Shown here: piece by piece, positions 50,482 through 58,932 of the stretch
Layout: every line of letters begins with the position of its first letter
Numbering within the stretch: position 1 is the first letter of the stretch
DNA from: Sandaracinaceae bacterium
GTDB lineage: Bacteria > Myxococcota_A > Polyangia > Polyangiales > Sandaracinaceae
Direction: 5' to 3'
Assembly: GCA_020633195.1 (NCBI GenBank)
Contig: JACKEC010000021.1
Location: forward strand, 124,001 to 188,000
Length of the DNA stretch: 64,000 bases
Program-made: the position numbers and the translations under genes
Notes under the pieces: model-generated
Told to the model about the DNA's origin: nothing
What the model saw: only the letters and a program-made list of their open reading frames with translations
The model's database searches: none

Positions 50482-51090
50482 GTGGCGATGGCGACGCCGA
50501 CGCGCGACACGATCCTGGACGCGGCCCTCGGGGTGTTCGCCGAGCGCGGCTTCCACGGCGCGTCGATGCCCGTCCTCGCCGAGGCGGCCGGCGTCGGCTC
50601 GGGGACGCCCTATCGCCACTTCGAGAGCAAGGAGGCGCTCGTCAACGCGCTCTACCGGCGCACCAAGGACGCGCTGATGGGCGCCCTGCTCGTGGACTTC
50701 CCGTTCGACGCGACCGAGCGCGAGCAGTTCCGGGTCTTCTTCTTCCGGCTGGTCGGGTTCTTCCGCGAGCACCCCGACGCGTTCGACTTCCTCGAGCTGC
50801 ACCACCACCAGCCGTACCTGACGGCCGACAACCTCGAGCTCGAGCGCCGGGCGCTGGCCCCGGTGCTCGCGTTCTTCGAGCACGGGCGGCGCGCTCGGGT
50901 GACCCGGGCGATGGCCCCCGAGGCCCTGCTCGCGATCGTGTGGGGCGTCTTCTCCGGCCTCTTCAAGGCCTGGCGGCTCGGCCACCTGACGGCCACCGAC
51001 GAGCTCTGGGCGCAGGCCGAGGCCAGCGCCTGGGACGCCATCCGGCGTCCGGATCCCGACCATCCAACCATCCGCGAGGGGGAGCCATGA
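50482..51090 (+). CDS. TetR-family transcriptional repressor
   Basis: 202 residues from GTG 50482; ATG 50488 is equally possible. The N-terminal helix-turn-helix is RDTILDAALGVFAERGFHGAS and MPVLAEAAGVGSGTPYRHF. The C-terminal ligand domain has hydrophobic helices (FRVFFFRLVGFF, LLAIVWGVFSGLF) that could bind a lipophilic molecule. Two operator copies flank its promoter, so it is probably autoregulated and controls both the downstream gene (ATGA overlap) and the divergent hypothetical gene. Confidence 0.92.
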   Translation: MAMATPTRDTILDAALGVFAERGFHGASMPVLAEAAGVGSGTPYRHFESKEALVNALYRRTKDALMGALLVDFPFDATEREQFRVFFFRLVGFFREHPDAFDFLELHHHQPYLTADNLELERRALAPVLAFFEHGRRARVTRAMAPEALLAIVWGVFSGLFKAWRLGHLTATDELWAQAEASAWDAIRRPDPDHPTIREGEP

Positions 51091-51614
51091 ACCTGAACGA
51101 ATCGACGCGCGCCACCGACCGCCGGCCCCTCGGGCCCGAGCACCTCGACGACCTCGCCCGCCTCTCCGTCGCCGAGCTCGGCGCGCTGTACCGCGACGCG
51201 CCCGCGCCGACGTCGCTCGAGGATCTGGCGGGCGCCCCCGTGGGCCGGATGCTCACCGTGCGCGGCATCGATCGACCGCGCCGGCGCGCCGGCGTCGCGC
51301 AGCTCGCCCGGGCCGGCTTCTTCCCGTGGCGGGGCAAGAGCTTCGAGGCGTTCGACCACGAGCGCGGCGAGGGGATCAACCGCACGACGCTGCTCGGGGA
51401 GCGCTTCAAGTTCGGGCTCAGCTTCGATCGCTCCGCGATCGACGGCGGGCCGTGCGTCCTCCTCGACTACGACCGCTCCGACAACCCGTGGCCGATCCGG
51501 CAGATCCGCGACGAGCTGCGCGAGCTGCGGCCGGGCCTGTTCCTCGGCCCGGCGCTCTGGAAGACGAAGCGCGATCCGGTGCTCGTGCTCTGGTTCGCGA
51601 TCGACAACCGATAG
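51087..51614 (+). CDS. Hypothetical protein in the TetR operon
   Basis: 175 residues. ATG 51087 overlaps the TetR stop (ATGA) and has GAGGGGGAG just upstream. The C-terminal two thirds (ARAGFFPWRGKSFEAFD, FKFGLSFDRSAIDGG, VLLDYDRSDNPWPIR, GLFLGPALWK) has the pattern of a small beta-barrel like lipocalin or GXWXG/DUF4334 proteins, which bind hydrophobic ligands. Coupling to TetR suggests it binds or handles the regulator's ligand. I am not sure of the family. Confidence 0.6.
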   Translation: MNLNESTRATDRRPLGPEHLDDLARLSVAELGALYRDAPAPTSLEDLAGAPVGRMLTVRGIDRPRRRAGVAQLARAGFFPWRGKSFEAFDHERGEGINRTTLLGERFKFGLSFDRSAIDGGPCVLLDYDRSDNPWPIRQIRDELRELRPGLFLGPALWKTKRDPVLVLWFAIDNR

Positions 51615-51657
51615 GCGACGTCCCCCGTGGGGCCGGGTGTGCTACGCCCCGTCCGTC

Positions 51658-52524
51658 GTGCGTTCCCCCTGGCTGAAGGTGGGCCTGCCGCTCGGCGCGG
51701 CGGCGCTGATCGCGGGCGGGTTGGCGGTGGCGAGTCAGCTCGTCGGCGAGGCGGTGGTCCTCTCGCCCGACGGCCGCCCGGTCGAGGCGGCGCCCCATGA
51801 CGGTGGCCTCGACGCCGGCGCCGACGAGCCGGCGCCGCCCGACGCGGGAGCCCCCGACGCGTCCTGGCGCTACGACCGGCAGGGCGCGCTCGTCCGACCG
51901 CCGGCTGACGAGGACTACCGGTGCCGGCAGCCGGCGGTGGAGATCGAGGCGAGCGAGGGGTGCGCGGCGGGCCGCCCGTACCCGCACTGTCGCTGGCGCC
52001 TCCCCGACCCCGAGGGGGACGCGTACGAGATCTGGCGCAACACCACCGACGATCACCGCTGGGCCCGGCCGGGCCTGGTGTCGCTGCTGCTCGCTACGGC
52101 GGCGGAGTACCAGCGGCGCTGGCCCGGCGAGCACGTCACGATCGGTGACCTCGACGCGCCCGGGCCGCGCCACCAGACGCACGACCGCGGCGTCGACGTC
52201 GACATGTACCTGCTCGAGTCGATGATCGCCCGCAACGAGGGCGGCGGGCGCTACCCGGACAACTACGAGGGCCGCTCGCGCGCCGAGGTCCGGAGCATGC
52301 GCGCGCGCGTGATGGACCTCGGCAAGATCCTCGCGACCTGCGCGAACGGTCAGATCCGCATCTACTACAACGACCCCGACGTGGTCCGACCGTTCCGGGC
52401 CTGGTTCGACGAGCGCGGCTACGTGTCCGAGGTCGGCAACGCGATGCAGATGCACAACGAGCTGCACCGCTTCCACTACCACCTGACGGTGGCCGACTCG
52501 ACCGAGCCGCTCCCGACGGAGTGA
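51658..52524 (+). CDS. MepA-like penicillin-insensitive murein endopeptidase (M74)
   Basis: 288 residues from GTG 51658. An N-terminal membrane anchor/signal (LPLGAAALIAGGLAVASQ) is followed by a DAG-type linker. The catalytic domain has VTIGDLDAPGPRHQTHDRG and VDVDMYLL, with MepA-type zinc ligands His-x4-His-x-x-Gly-x-Asp-x-Asp, and the second His group in HNELHRFHYHL. MepA cuts DD- and LD-crosslinks between peptidoglycan strands. The anchor suggests it stays attached to the inner membrane or is secreted to the periplasm. Confidence 0.85.
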   Translation: MRSPWLKVGLPLGAAALIAGGLAVASQLVGEAVVLSPDGRPVEAAPHDGGLDAGADEPAPPDAGAPDASWRYDRQGALVRPPADEDYRCRQPAVEIEASEGCAAGRPYPHCRWRLPDPEGDAYEIWRNTTDDHRWARPGLVSLLLATAAEYQRRWPGEHVTIGDLDAPGPRHQTHDRGVDVDMYLLESMIARNEGGGRYPDNYEGRSRAEVRSMRARVMDLGKILATCANGQIRIYYNDPDVVRPFRAWFDERGYVSEVGNAMQMHNELHRFHYHLTVADSTEPLPTE

Positions 52525-52530
52525 GCCTGC

Positions 52531-53730
52531 CTATCGGGCGAGGCGGACGCCGGCGAAGATCTGCCGGACGTGCGGCTCGTACCAGTTGCGGAAGGTGACC
52601 CGCGCGACCGCCGGGTGACTGACGAACGAGCCGCCGCGCAGGACCCGGTGCGCCCCGTCGAAGTAGGGCGCCGAGTAGCCGCGATACGGGAACGGCTCGA
52701 AGCCATCGTAGGGAGCAAAGGTCGTGGACGTCCACGCCCACGCGTTCCCGCGCCGCGCGCCGGCCGCTTCGGGTCGCGGCCCGCTGCGATCACCGCCGAG
52801 CGCGTCGTCGTCGGTGGCTCGCGCCGCGAGCTCCCACTCCGCCTCGGTCGGGAGGCGCGCCTCGTGGAAGCGCGCGAACGCCTCGGCCTCGTGGAACGAG
52901 ACGCCCACCACCGGCTCGTCCGCAGGCAGCGCGTGCAGCCGGCCGTCGAGCCGCCACCGCGAAAGCGCCCCGCTCGCGTCGCGGCTCCAACCGCGCGGGT
53001 GCTCGGCGCCCGTCGCCCGACGCCACGCCCACCCCTCGGCGCTCCACAGCGCCTCGCGGTCGTAGCCGCCGCCCGCGCGGAAGGCGTCCCACGCGCCCAC
53101 CGTGGCGAGGCCCGACAGCTCGAAGGGCGCCACCTCGACGCGGTGCGGCCCGCGCTCGTTGTCGTAGGCGAGCCAGCCGTCGGTGCCCATCGTGAACGCG
53201 CCCCCGTCGACGGCCACGAACCGCGGCGCCCCCTCGAGCGACGGAGGCGGCGGCGGGGCCGCCCCGACCTCGAGCGCGAGCTGCCGCACGATCGCCATCG
53301 TCTCCTGGTGCTGGCGCTCGTGCGCCTCGACGAACCAGCCCACGAAGCCGGCCCGCTGCAGCGGATCGTCGCCCTCGAGGTCGAGGTCCGGGAGCACCTC
53401 GAGGGCCGCGTCGCGGACGCGCGCGAGGTAGCCGAGCAGCTCCGCCTTGGGCGGCTGCTGGCGGCGCTCCGCCTTGGGGCAGCCGCCCTGCGACCACGCG
53501 CGCACGTGCGGCTCGAAGAGCTCGGTCCGCCCCGCGCACTGGCCGAGCAGCCACTGCGCCTCGGTGAACGCCACGTGCCCGAGGTGCCAGCCGATCGGCG
53601 AGAACCCCTCGTCGGGCCAGGCGCACAGCGCCTCGTCGTCGAGGTCCTCGACAAACCGCAGGGTCTCGGCCCGCGCGTCGTCGAGGCGCGCCGCGATGGC
53701 GCCGGGATCGAGGCTCAGAGCGGCCGGCAC
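52531..53730 (-). CDS. egtB: Ergothioneine biosynthesis sulfoxide synthase EgtB
   Basis: 399 residues from GTG 53730, with GGAG eight bases upstream. The N-terminal DinB-like domain carries the iron-binding His residues: H49/H52 in WHLGH and the HxxxH of HERQHQET near residue 138. The C-terminal half is an FGE/sulfatase-modifying domain (VAVDGGAFTMG, LPTEAEWELAAR, HRVLRGGSFVSHP, FRNWYEP, IFAGVRLAR). EgtB joins hercynine and gamma-glutamylcysteine with oxygen. The gene overlaps the end of egtC by 16 bases, so the two form an operon. Confidence 0.93.
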   Translation of the reverse strand: MPAALSLDPGAIAARLDDARAETLRFVEDLDDEALCAWPDEGFSPIGWHLGHVAFTEAQWLLGQCAGRTELFEPHVRAWSQGGCPKAERRQQPPKAELLGYLARVRDAALEVLPDLDLEGDDPLQRAGFVGWFVEAHERQHQETMAIVRQLALEVGAAPPPPPSLEGAPRFVAVDGGAFTMGTDGWLAYDNERGPHRVEVAPFELSGLATVGAWDAFRAGGGYDREALWSAEGWAWRRATGAEHPRGWSRDASGALSRWRLDGRLHALPADEPVVGVSFHEAEAFARFHEARLPTEAEWELAARATDDDALGGDRSGPRPEAAGARRGNAWAWTSTTFAPYDGFEPFPYRGYSAPYFDGAHRVLRGGSFVSHPAVARVTFRNWYEPHVRQIFAGVRLAR

Positions 53731-54476
53731 GAGGAGGCTCCGTCGGGCGTCACGGTGAGCACGGAGCCCGACGCCACCTCCGCCCATCCGTCGCCGTCGA
53801 GGGGCTCGGAGACGACCTCCACGGCTCCGTCGCGCGCGCGCTCGTAGAGCGACGGCGCCTCCCCGTGCACCGCGTGCCGCACCGCGACGAGCCAGCGGCC
53901 GTCGGTGACGATCACGTTCAGGAGCGCCTTCTCCGTCGCCATCGCCGCGACCTCGCCGATCCAGTCGGCGACGATCCCGGTCGGGTCCGAGTCGTGCCCC
54001 GCGAGGCGCGTCATCAGGTGCGCGAAGAGGTGCTCCGAGTCCGTGTTGCCGACGATCGAGCCGTAGCGCGCGTCGTCGAGGGACTCCCGGATCTTGCGGG
54101 CGAAGCGCGGGTGGAAGGCGCGCAGGAACCCGTTGTGGGTGAACGTCCAGCGCCCCTCGACGAACGGCGACACGTTCGAGAGCTGCACCGGCATCCCCAC
54201 CGTGGCCGAGCGCACGTTCGCCACCGCGCAGCGCGTGACGAGGTGCTTGCTCATGGATCGCACGTTCTCGTCGGCCCAGAGCGGCAGGATCGTCCGATAC
54301 CGCGCCGGCCCGTCCTCGGCGTCCGAGTACCAGCTCATCCCGAACCCGTCGGCGTTGAGCACCGCCGTCTTCATCTCGCGCGGCGCGTAGCTCTGCACCT
54401 CGAGCGAGTGCTCGGGCGCGAGCCAGAGCGAGTGGAGGGTCCGCGGCGGGCCCACGTAGGCGGCGAGGCGACACAT
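53715..54476 (-). CDS. egtC: Ergothioneine biosynthesis amidohydrolase EgtC
   Basis: 253 residues starting MCRLAAYVG, so Cys2 is the class II amidotransferase nucleophile. VANVRSATVGMPVQLSN, FTHNGFLRAF and GNTDSEHLFAHLM are typical of EgtC. It removes glutamate from the gamma-glutamyl-hercynylcysteine sulfoxide made by EgtB. EgtD, EgtA and EgtE are not in the window. The presence of EgtC implies the gamma-glutamylcysteine route. Confidence 0.92.
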   Translation of the reverse strand: MCRLAAYVGPPRTLHSLWLAPEHSLEVQSYAPREMKTAVLNADGFGMSWYSDAEDGPARYRTILPLWADENVRSMSKHLVTRCAVANVRSATVGMPVQLSNVSPFVEGRWTFTHNGFLRAFHPRFARKIRESLDDARYGSIVGNTDSEHLFAHLMTRLAGHDSDPTGIVADWIGEVAAMATEKALLNVIVTDGRWLVAVRHAVHGEAPSLYERARDGAVEVVSEPLDGDGWAEVASGSVLTVTPDGASSCRPL

Positions 54477-54516
54477 CGGCGAAGCAGAGCATAGGGCGCC
54501 GCGGCCCCAACGAAAA

Positions 54517-54543
54517 CGCGCGCCCCCTGGATGGGGACGCGCG
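54517..54543 (-). terminator. Hairpin between ompA-like gene and egtC
   Basis: CGCGCG-C-CCCC and GGGG-A-CGCGCG form a hairpin with one mismatch and a five-base loop. It lies in the 103-bp gap between the OmpA lipoprotein stop and the egtC start. No T run follows. Confidence 0.5.
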
Positions 54544-54553
54544 CTCTCTCACG

Positions 54554-54572
54554 GGAGGGGGCAGCCCCCTCC
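54554..54572 (-). terminator. Perfect 8-bp hairpin after the OmpA-like gene
   Basis: GGAGGGGG pairs with CCCCCTCC around a three-base loop, seven bases after the stop of the OmpA-like lipoprotein gene. With the neighbouring hairpin it likely ends or shields that transcript before egtC. Confidence 0.55.
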
Positions 54573-54579
54573 AGCCAAC

Positions 54580-55074
54580 TCAGCGGCAGACGAGGAGGGT
54601 GAACTCCACGCGGCGGTTGGTCTGCTCGCTCAGCGTCTGCGAGCGGCCGCAGGCCTCCGTCGCGCGGGGCTGCGTGGAGCCGTTGCCGACGGTCGAGATC
54701 AGCTCGCGCGGGACGCCCATCATGACCAGCTCGGAGGCGACGCTGTCGGCGCGCTGCTGCGAGAGGATCATGTTGTTCAGCTCGTTGCCGCAGGTGTCGG
54801 TGTGACCCTCGACGCGGACGCCGCGGATGTCGTTGCGCGCCTGGGCGCTGGCCACGAGCTCCCGGAGGATCTCGCGGTTCTGCTGGTCGATGGTGGAGCC
54901 GCCCGTCGGGAAGTTGATCAGCATGGGCATGTGAACCCACTGCTCCGCGCACGGCGGCGCCTGGACCACGACGGGCTGCGGCGGCGGCTGCGGCTCGGGT
55001 TCACGCCCTCCGCAGGCCATGAGCGCAGTGGCACCAAGAATGAGCAAACCGAGAGCAAACCGTCGATCGACCAT
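54580..55074 (-). CDS. OmpA-family peptidoglycan-binding lipoprotein (Pal-like)
   Basis: 164 residues from ATG 55074, with GGGAGGA eight bases upstream. MVDRRFALGLLILGATALMAC is a lipoprotein signal with Cys21. A Pro/Gln/Val linker is followed by an OmpA domain: INFPTGGSTIDQQNREILREL, RVEGHTDTCGNE, LSQQRADSV and NRRVEFTLLV. OmpA domains bind diaminopimelate of peptidoglycan and tie the outer membrane to the wall. Two Cys in the domain (HTDTCGN and TEACGR) may form a disulfide. Confidence 0.9.
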   Translation of the reverse strand: MVDRRFALGLLILGATALMACGGREPEPQPPPQPVVVQAPPCAEQWVHMPMLINFPTGGSTIDQQNREILRELVASAQARNDIRGVRVEGHTDTCGNELNNMILSQQRADSVASELVMMGVPRELISTVGNGSTQPRATEACGRSQTLSEQTNRRVEFTLLVCR

Positions 55075-55172
55075 GTGTGTGTCCTCCCAACTTTCCGTGT
55101 CGAGGCGCTTTGGTAGCACTCCGGGGCCGCGGGAGGAAGCTCTCCGCCACGCGTTCGTAGCTTCAGAGCGAG

Positions 55173-56978
55173 ATGCTCGCCCGCGACCACCACTACCTCT
55201 TCAGCCACACCCACCTGCGCAACCAGGCCCTCCGCGATCCCGAGAAGGTCGTGACGGAGCTCCGAGGCGCGGTCCGAGAGTCGTTCCTGTTCTTCCTGTG
55301 GGAGCAGGTCGAGGGCGTCGCGTCGACCCCGGTGAACGGCGCGGGCCTGGGCGTCGAGGGCGTCGACGCGCTCGGCGCGGGCACCCTCGCGGTCGTCCGG
55401 CTGCCCGAGCCCGAGGCGCCGACCGAGTCGTTCTACGCCGCGATCTACGTGGCCCCGGCCGGGGCGCGCTACTTCGTCTTCGACCGCACCGCCGCCGACC
55501 CGACGAAGGCGACGCTCGCCGAGCTCGAGCTCGACGAGACCCGCATCGCCCTCGGCCAGCACCCGGCGACGAAGGACGCGCTCCTCGCCGCGCTCGTCGC
55601 CGAGCTGACGGGGCCCGTCTCCCAGCCGCCGGCGCCGATGTCGCAGCCCCCGGTGACCGCGCCGACCCAGATGATGCCGTCCTTCCCGGGCGCGCCCGGC
55701 CCTTCGTACCCCGGCGCCCCCTCGAACCCGGGCGCCTTCTCGAGCCCCGGCGCCTTCTCGAGCCCCGGGATGCACTCGATGCCCCCGATGCCGCCGCCGG
55801 GGATGCCCCCGATGGCCCCCGCGCGCCCCGCGCCGCGCCGCAAGACGTGGCTCTGGCTGCTCGCGATCCCGCTCGTGGCGCCGCTCTTCTGCTGCCTCGC
55901 GGTCGGCGTCATGGGCTTCGAGTCCGGGCTCGAGGACGACGCCGCGCTCGAGGTCACGACCGAGCTCTCCATCACGGGCGGCGACACCGAGCAGCTCGTG
56001 ATCACCGTCTCGGGGCCCGACGCGCTCGACTCCTTCTCCGTCGAGGGGCCGGGCGCCGACGCCTGCGGCTACCTCTACTCCTACGGGTCGCGCGCGGTGA
56101 CCTGCACCGTGGACCTCGCGGCGATCGCGGACGCGTCGCCGAGCTACCGCGTGACCGCCCGGGGCCACGGCGACCGCATGTTCGGCGAGAACCTCGAGGA
56201 CTCGCGGCAGCTCGAGCAGACCGTCGAGGTGACCCGCACCCTCGCCCTCGAGTGGTCGGACGCGTCCCAGGGGACCGTCATCCGCGGCTTCCCGGGCCGG
56301 CTCCAGGTCACGCGCGACGGCTTCCTCCGCCTCGCCGGGGCGCCCGCCGGCGCGACGCTCATCGTGGGTCCGGACTCGAGCGCCGAGCCCGAGCCGCTCA
56401 TCGCCCTCGATCTGGCCGCGCTCACCAACCAGGTCGGGGTGACCGCGGTCCTGCGCGACGGAGGCCGCATCACCGTGGAGGGCGTCACCGTGCGCCTCAC
56501 CGACGGCACCCAGGCGACCGGCTCGGCGCAGATCAACGCGTCGGATCTCGGCCCGGCGCTCGCGAGCCAGTTCGCGCTGATGGGCGACGCGCAGCTCGGC
56601 GACGCCGGCGGCGAGGCGGCGCTCTGGCTCGAGGACGGCCGGGTGCGCCAGATCGTCGGCGCCCCGCGCACCGTCTCGGACGTGGGCCGCGTCATCGTCA
56701 CGGAGAACCGGGAGGCCCGCTCCGGCACCTGCGGTCCGTACGCGCTCTACGGCATCGGTTACGGCGAGCGCATCCCGCGCATGCGCTGGATGGCCGACGT
56801 CACCGCCTACGATCGCGTCGAGGGCCGGCGCGTGGCGCGCCGCTCGTTCGGCGGGTCGCGACCGGACTGCCCCTACTCGATCCAGTCGGGCACCCGGGCG
56901 ATCCACGGGGCTCGCGACGCGGGGCCGGACGCCGACGAGTACGCCCGCCGCTACCTCGTCCCCGAAGGCGAGACCTGA
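55173..56978 (+). CDS. Hypothetical membrane protein with Pro/Gly/Met-rich linker
   Basis: 601 residues. The cytoplasmic N-terminus (about 1-150) is globular with no known motif. Residues 150-225 are a Pro/Gly/Met/Ser-rich linker with repeats like PGAFSSPGAFSSPGM. One membrane helix (WLWLLAIPLVAPLFCCLAVGVMGF) is at about 228-251. The outside C-terminal ~350 residues are beta-rich (ITVSGPDALDSFSVEG) and contain a few Cys. It is followed after 40 bases by the radical SAM gene, so the two may be co-transcribed. Function unknown. Confidence 0.65.
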   Translation: MLARDHHYLFSHTHLRNQALRDPEKVVTELRGAVRESFLFFLWEQVEGVASTPVNGAGLGVEGVDALGAGTLAVVRLPEPEAPTESFYAAIYVAPAGARYFVFDRTAADPTKATLAELELDETRIALGQHPATKDALLAALVAELTGPVSQPPAPMSQPPVTAPTQMMPSFPGAPGPSYPGAPSNPGAFSSPGAFSSPGMHSMPPMPPPGMPPMAPARPAPRRKTWLWLLAIPLVAPLFCCLAVGVMGFESGLEDDAALEVTTELSITGGDTEQLVITVSGPDALDSFSVEGPGADACGYLYSYGSRAVTCTVDLAAIADASPSYRVTARGHGDRMFGENLEDSRQLEQTVEVTRTLALEWSDASQGTVIRGFPGRLQVTRDGFLRLAGAPAGATLIVGPDSSAEPEPLIALDLAALTNQVGVTAVLRDGGRITVEGVTVRLTDGTQATGSAQINASDLGPALASQFALMGDAQLGDAGGEAALWLEDGRVRQIVGAPRTVSDVGRVIVTENREARSGTCGPYALYGIGYGERIPRMRWMADVTAYDRVEGRRVARRSFGGSRPDCPYSIQSGTRAIHGARDAGPDADEYARRYLVPEGET

Positions 56979-57018
56979 TCGTTCAAAGCTTCCTGCCGCC
57001 CCGCACGTCGTAGGCGGC

Positions 57019-58338
57019 ATGGATGTCTCGCTGGTCCTCACGCACCGATGCAACCTCGACTGCGGCTACTGCTACGCAGGCGAGCATCACAAGACCGACA
57101 TCGAGGACGCGGTGCTCCGCCGCGGCGTCGACCTGCTCTTCGCCGACGGCTCGAAGCGCGCGCAGCTGAGCTTCTTCGGAGGCGAGCCCTTCCTCGCGTT
57201 CGACGCCATGCGCCGGGCCACCGCGCTCGCGGAGGGCCGGGCCGAGGAGCGGGGCGCCGAGCTGGTCCTGCAGTGCACGACCAACGGGACCCGCATCCGC
57301 GAGGAGCAGCTCCGCTTCATCCTCGAGCACGACGTGCAGGTGACGGTGTCGATCGACGGCATCCGGGAGGCGCACGACGCGAACCGGCCGTCGGCGGGCG
57401 GCAAGGCCAGCTTCGACGCCGTGTACGCGGGGCTCCGGACGCTGCTCGACGCGGGCGCGCGGGTCGACGCGATGATGGTCATCACGCCCGAGACCGCCGA
57501 GCACGCGTACCTGTCGGCCAACTTCCTCTGGAGCGAAGGCGTCCGCACGATCCGCGCGAACATGGTGCTCGGTCGGGAGTGGTCCGAGGCTCAGCGGGCG
57601 GAGCTCCGCGAGCAGCTCGTCTCGATCGGGTGGGAGCTCCTCGCCCGGCGGCTGCGCGGCGAGGAGGTCTCGTTCCGCCCCTTCGAGCCGGGCATGCGCG
57701 AGCAGCGAGGCGAGGCCGCGGCGCCAGGCCCGGAGCGCGTGAAGGTGGTGGTCGCGACGTCGGGGAACCTCTACCCGTGCGCCCCGATGGTCGGCGAGGA
57801 CTCGGACACGGGCCCCGAGGCGGCGCTGCGGATCGGCCACATCGATCAGGACCCGGCGGCGATCCGCGCCGCGGCGTCGAGCCTCGGGGTGTCCTGCGAT
57901 CGCGGCAAGGGCTGCCAGTGCGCGTCCTACCTGGAGACGGGGAGCCGCTACACGCCCGGGCAGATGGGCCGCTGGTACGGGCTCGTGTGCAACGAGATCG
58001 GCCGCACCATCGCGGAGAGCCTCGACCGCCAGGCGCCCCGCCCGGCAGCGCCGCGGCGGCGCGGCTTCGTGTGGGGCCTCGCCGCGATCGTCGGCGGCGC
58101 CGCGGTCGGGGCGCCGCTGCTCTCGGGCCTCCTCGCCGAGGACGACGCGCCGCGGCCGTGCCGCCTCCGGAGCCGCAAGGCCGTCGCGACGCCCGATCCC
58201 GAGCTACCGATGCCCGGCGAGATGGCCATGCCCGAGCCGGAGCCCGAGCCGATGTTCGAGGGGGAGATCCTGGAGCCCGAGCCCGAGCCCGAGCCCGAGC
58301 CGATGGTCGACGGAGACATCGCCGCGCCCTGGGACTGA
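57019..58338 (+). CDS. Radical SAM/SPASM protein with Tat-like segment and repetitive Pro/Glu/Met tail
   Basis: 439 residues. The radical SAM cluster is C11-x3-C15-x2-C18 (CNLDCGYC), followed by FFGGEPF (GGE motif) and a (beta/alpha) core. SPASM-like cysteines are C254, C293, C298 and C300 (LYPCAPM, SCDRGKGCQC). Residues 346-373 look like a Tat signal in the middle of the protein: RRRGFVWGLAAIVGGAAVG. After it comes a 66-residue tail with three repeats PMPGEMA, PMFEGEI and PMVDGDI separated by E-P runs. SPASM enzymes modify peptides or proteins; the tail looks like a substrate in cis. That idea is inference. Confidence 0.8.
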   Translation: MDVSLVLTHRCNLDCGYCYAGEHHKTDIEDAVLRRGVDLLFADGSKRAQLSFFGGEPFLAFDAMRRATALAEGRAEERGAELVLQCTTNGTRIREEQLRFILEHDVQVTVSIDGIREAHDANRPSAGGKASFDAVYAGLRTLLDAGARVDAMMVITPETAEHAYLSANFLWSEGVRTIRANMVLGREWSEAQRAELREQLVSIGWELLARRLRGEEVSFRPFEPGMREQRGEAAAPGPERVKVVVATSGNLYPCAPMVGEDSDTGPEAALRIGHIDQDPAAIRAAASSLGVSCDRGKGCQCASYLETGSRYTPGQMGRWYGLVCNEIGRTIAESLDRQAPRPAAPRRRGFVWGLAAIVGGAAVGAPLLSGLLAEDDAPRPCRLRSRKAVATPDPELPMPGEMAMPEPEPEPMFEGEILEPEPEPEPEPMVDGDIAAPWD

Positions 58339-58371
58339 CGCGGGCCCGCGGCCATGCACTAAGATGCGGCC

Positions 58372-58932
58372 GTGCCCAGCCCCCTGATGCAGCAGCTGAC
58401 CGCGGACCACCGGAACTTCGCGGTCTTCCTCGAGATCCTCGAGTCCCAGGCGGACCGCCTCGAGGCCGGAGAGCGCACCGACCTCGAGATCTGTGAGGTG
58501 ATCCTGTCCTACCTCCAGCGCTACGGCGACCAGTGCCACCACCCGCGCGAGGACCTGCTCTACACGGCCCTGCGCGAGAAGGACGCGGTGGCCGCGCAGC
58601 GCTCCGCCGAGCTCGGCCGTGAGCACGAGGCCATCCACCGCGCGACGCAGGAGGCGCTCGCGGTGGTCCGCCGCGGGGCGGACGGCGAGGCCGTCGACGC
58701 GCTCTCCGTCGCCAAGCTGCTCCTGAGCTTCTCGTCGCGGTACCGGCTCCACTTCGAAGCCGAGAACGCGCACCTGTTCCCCGTCGCCGTCGACGTGCTC
58801 AGCCCGACGGACTGGGCGCGCATCGAGAAGATGGCGTCCATCATGACCGGCGCGGAGCGCGCTCTGCACATCCAGGATCGCTTCGTCGCGCTGCGCGACT
58901 ACATCCACCGCATCGATCGCCTCAACCCCTGA
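58372..58932 (+). CDS. Hemerythrin-domain protein
   Basis: 186 residues from GTG 58372; ATG 58387 is an alternative. A four-helix HHE domain is shown by LTADHRNF, CHHPREDLLY, REHEAIHRAT and YRLHFEAENAHLF. Such proteins bind a di-iron centre that senses or carries oxygen or nitric oxide. The radical SAM gene is upstream on the same strand with 33 bases between; an oxygen-sensing partner for an oxygen-sensitive enzyme is a reasonable guess. Convergent with glgX with no gap. Confidence 0.85.
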   Translation: MPSPLMQQLTADHRNFAVFLEILESQADRLEAGERTDLEICEVILSYLQRYGDQCHHPREDLLYTALREKDAVAAQRSAELGREHEAIHRATQEALAVVRRGADGEAVDALSVAKLLLSFSSRYRLHFEAENAHLFPVAVDVLSPTDWARIEKMASIMTGAERALHIQDRFVALRDYIHRIDRLNP

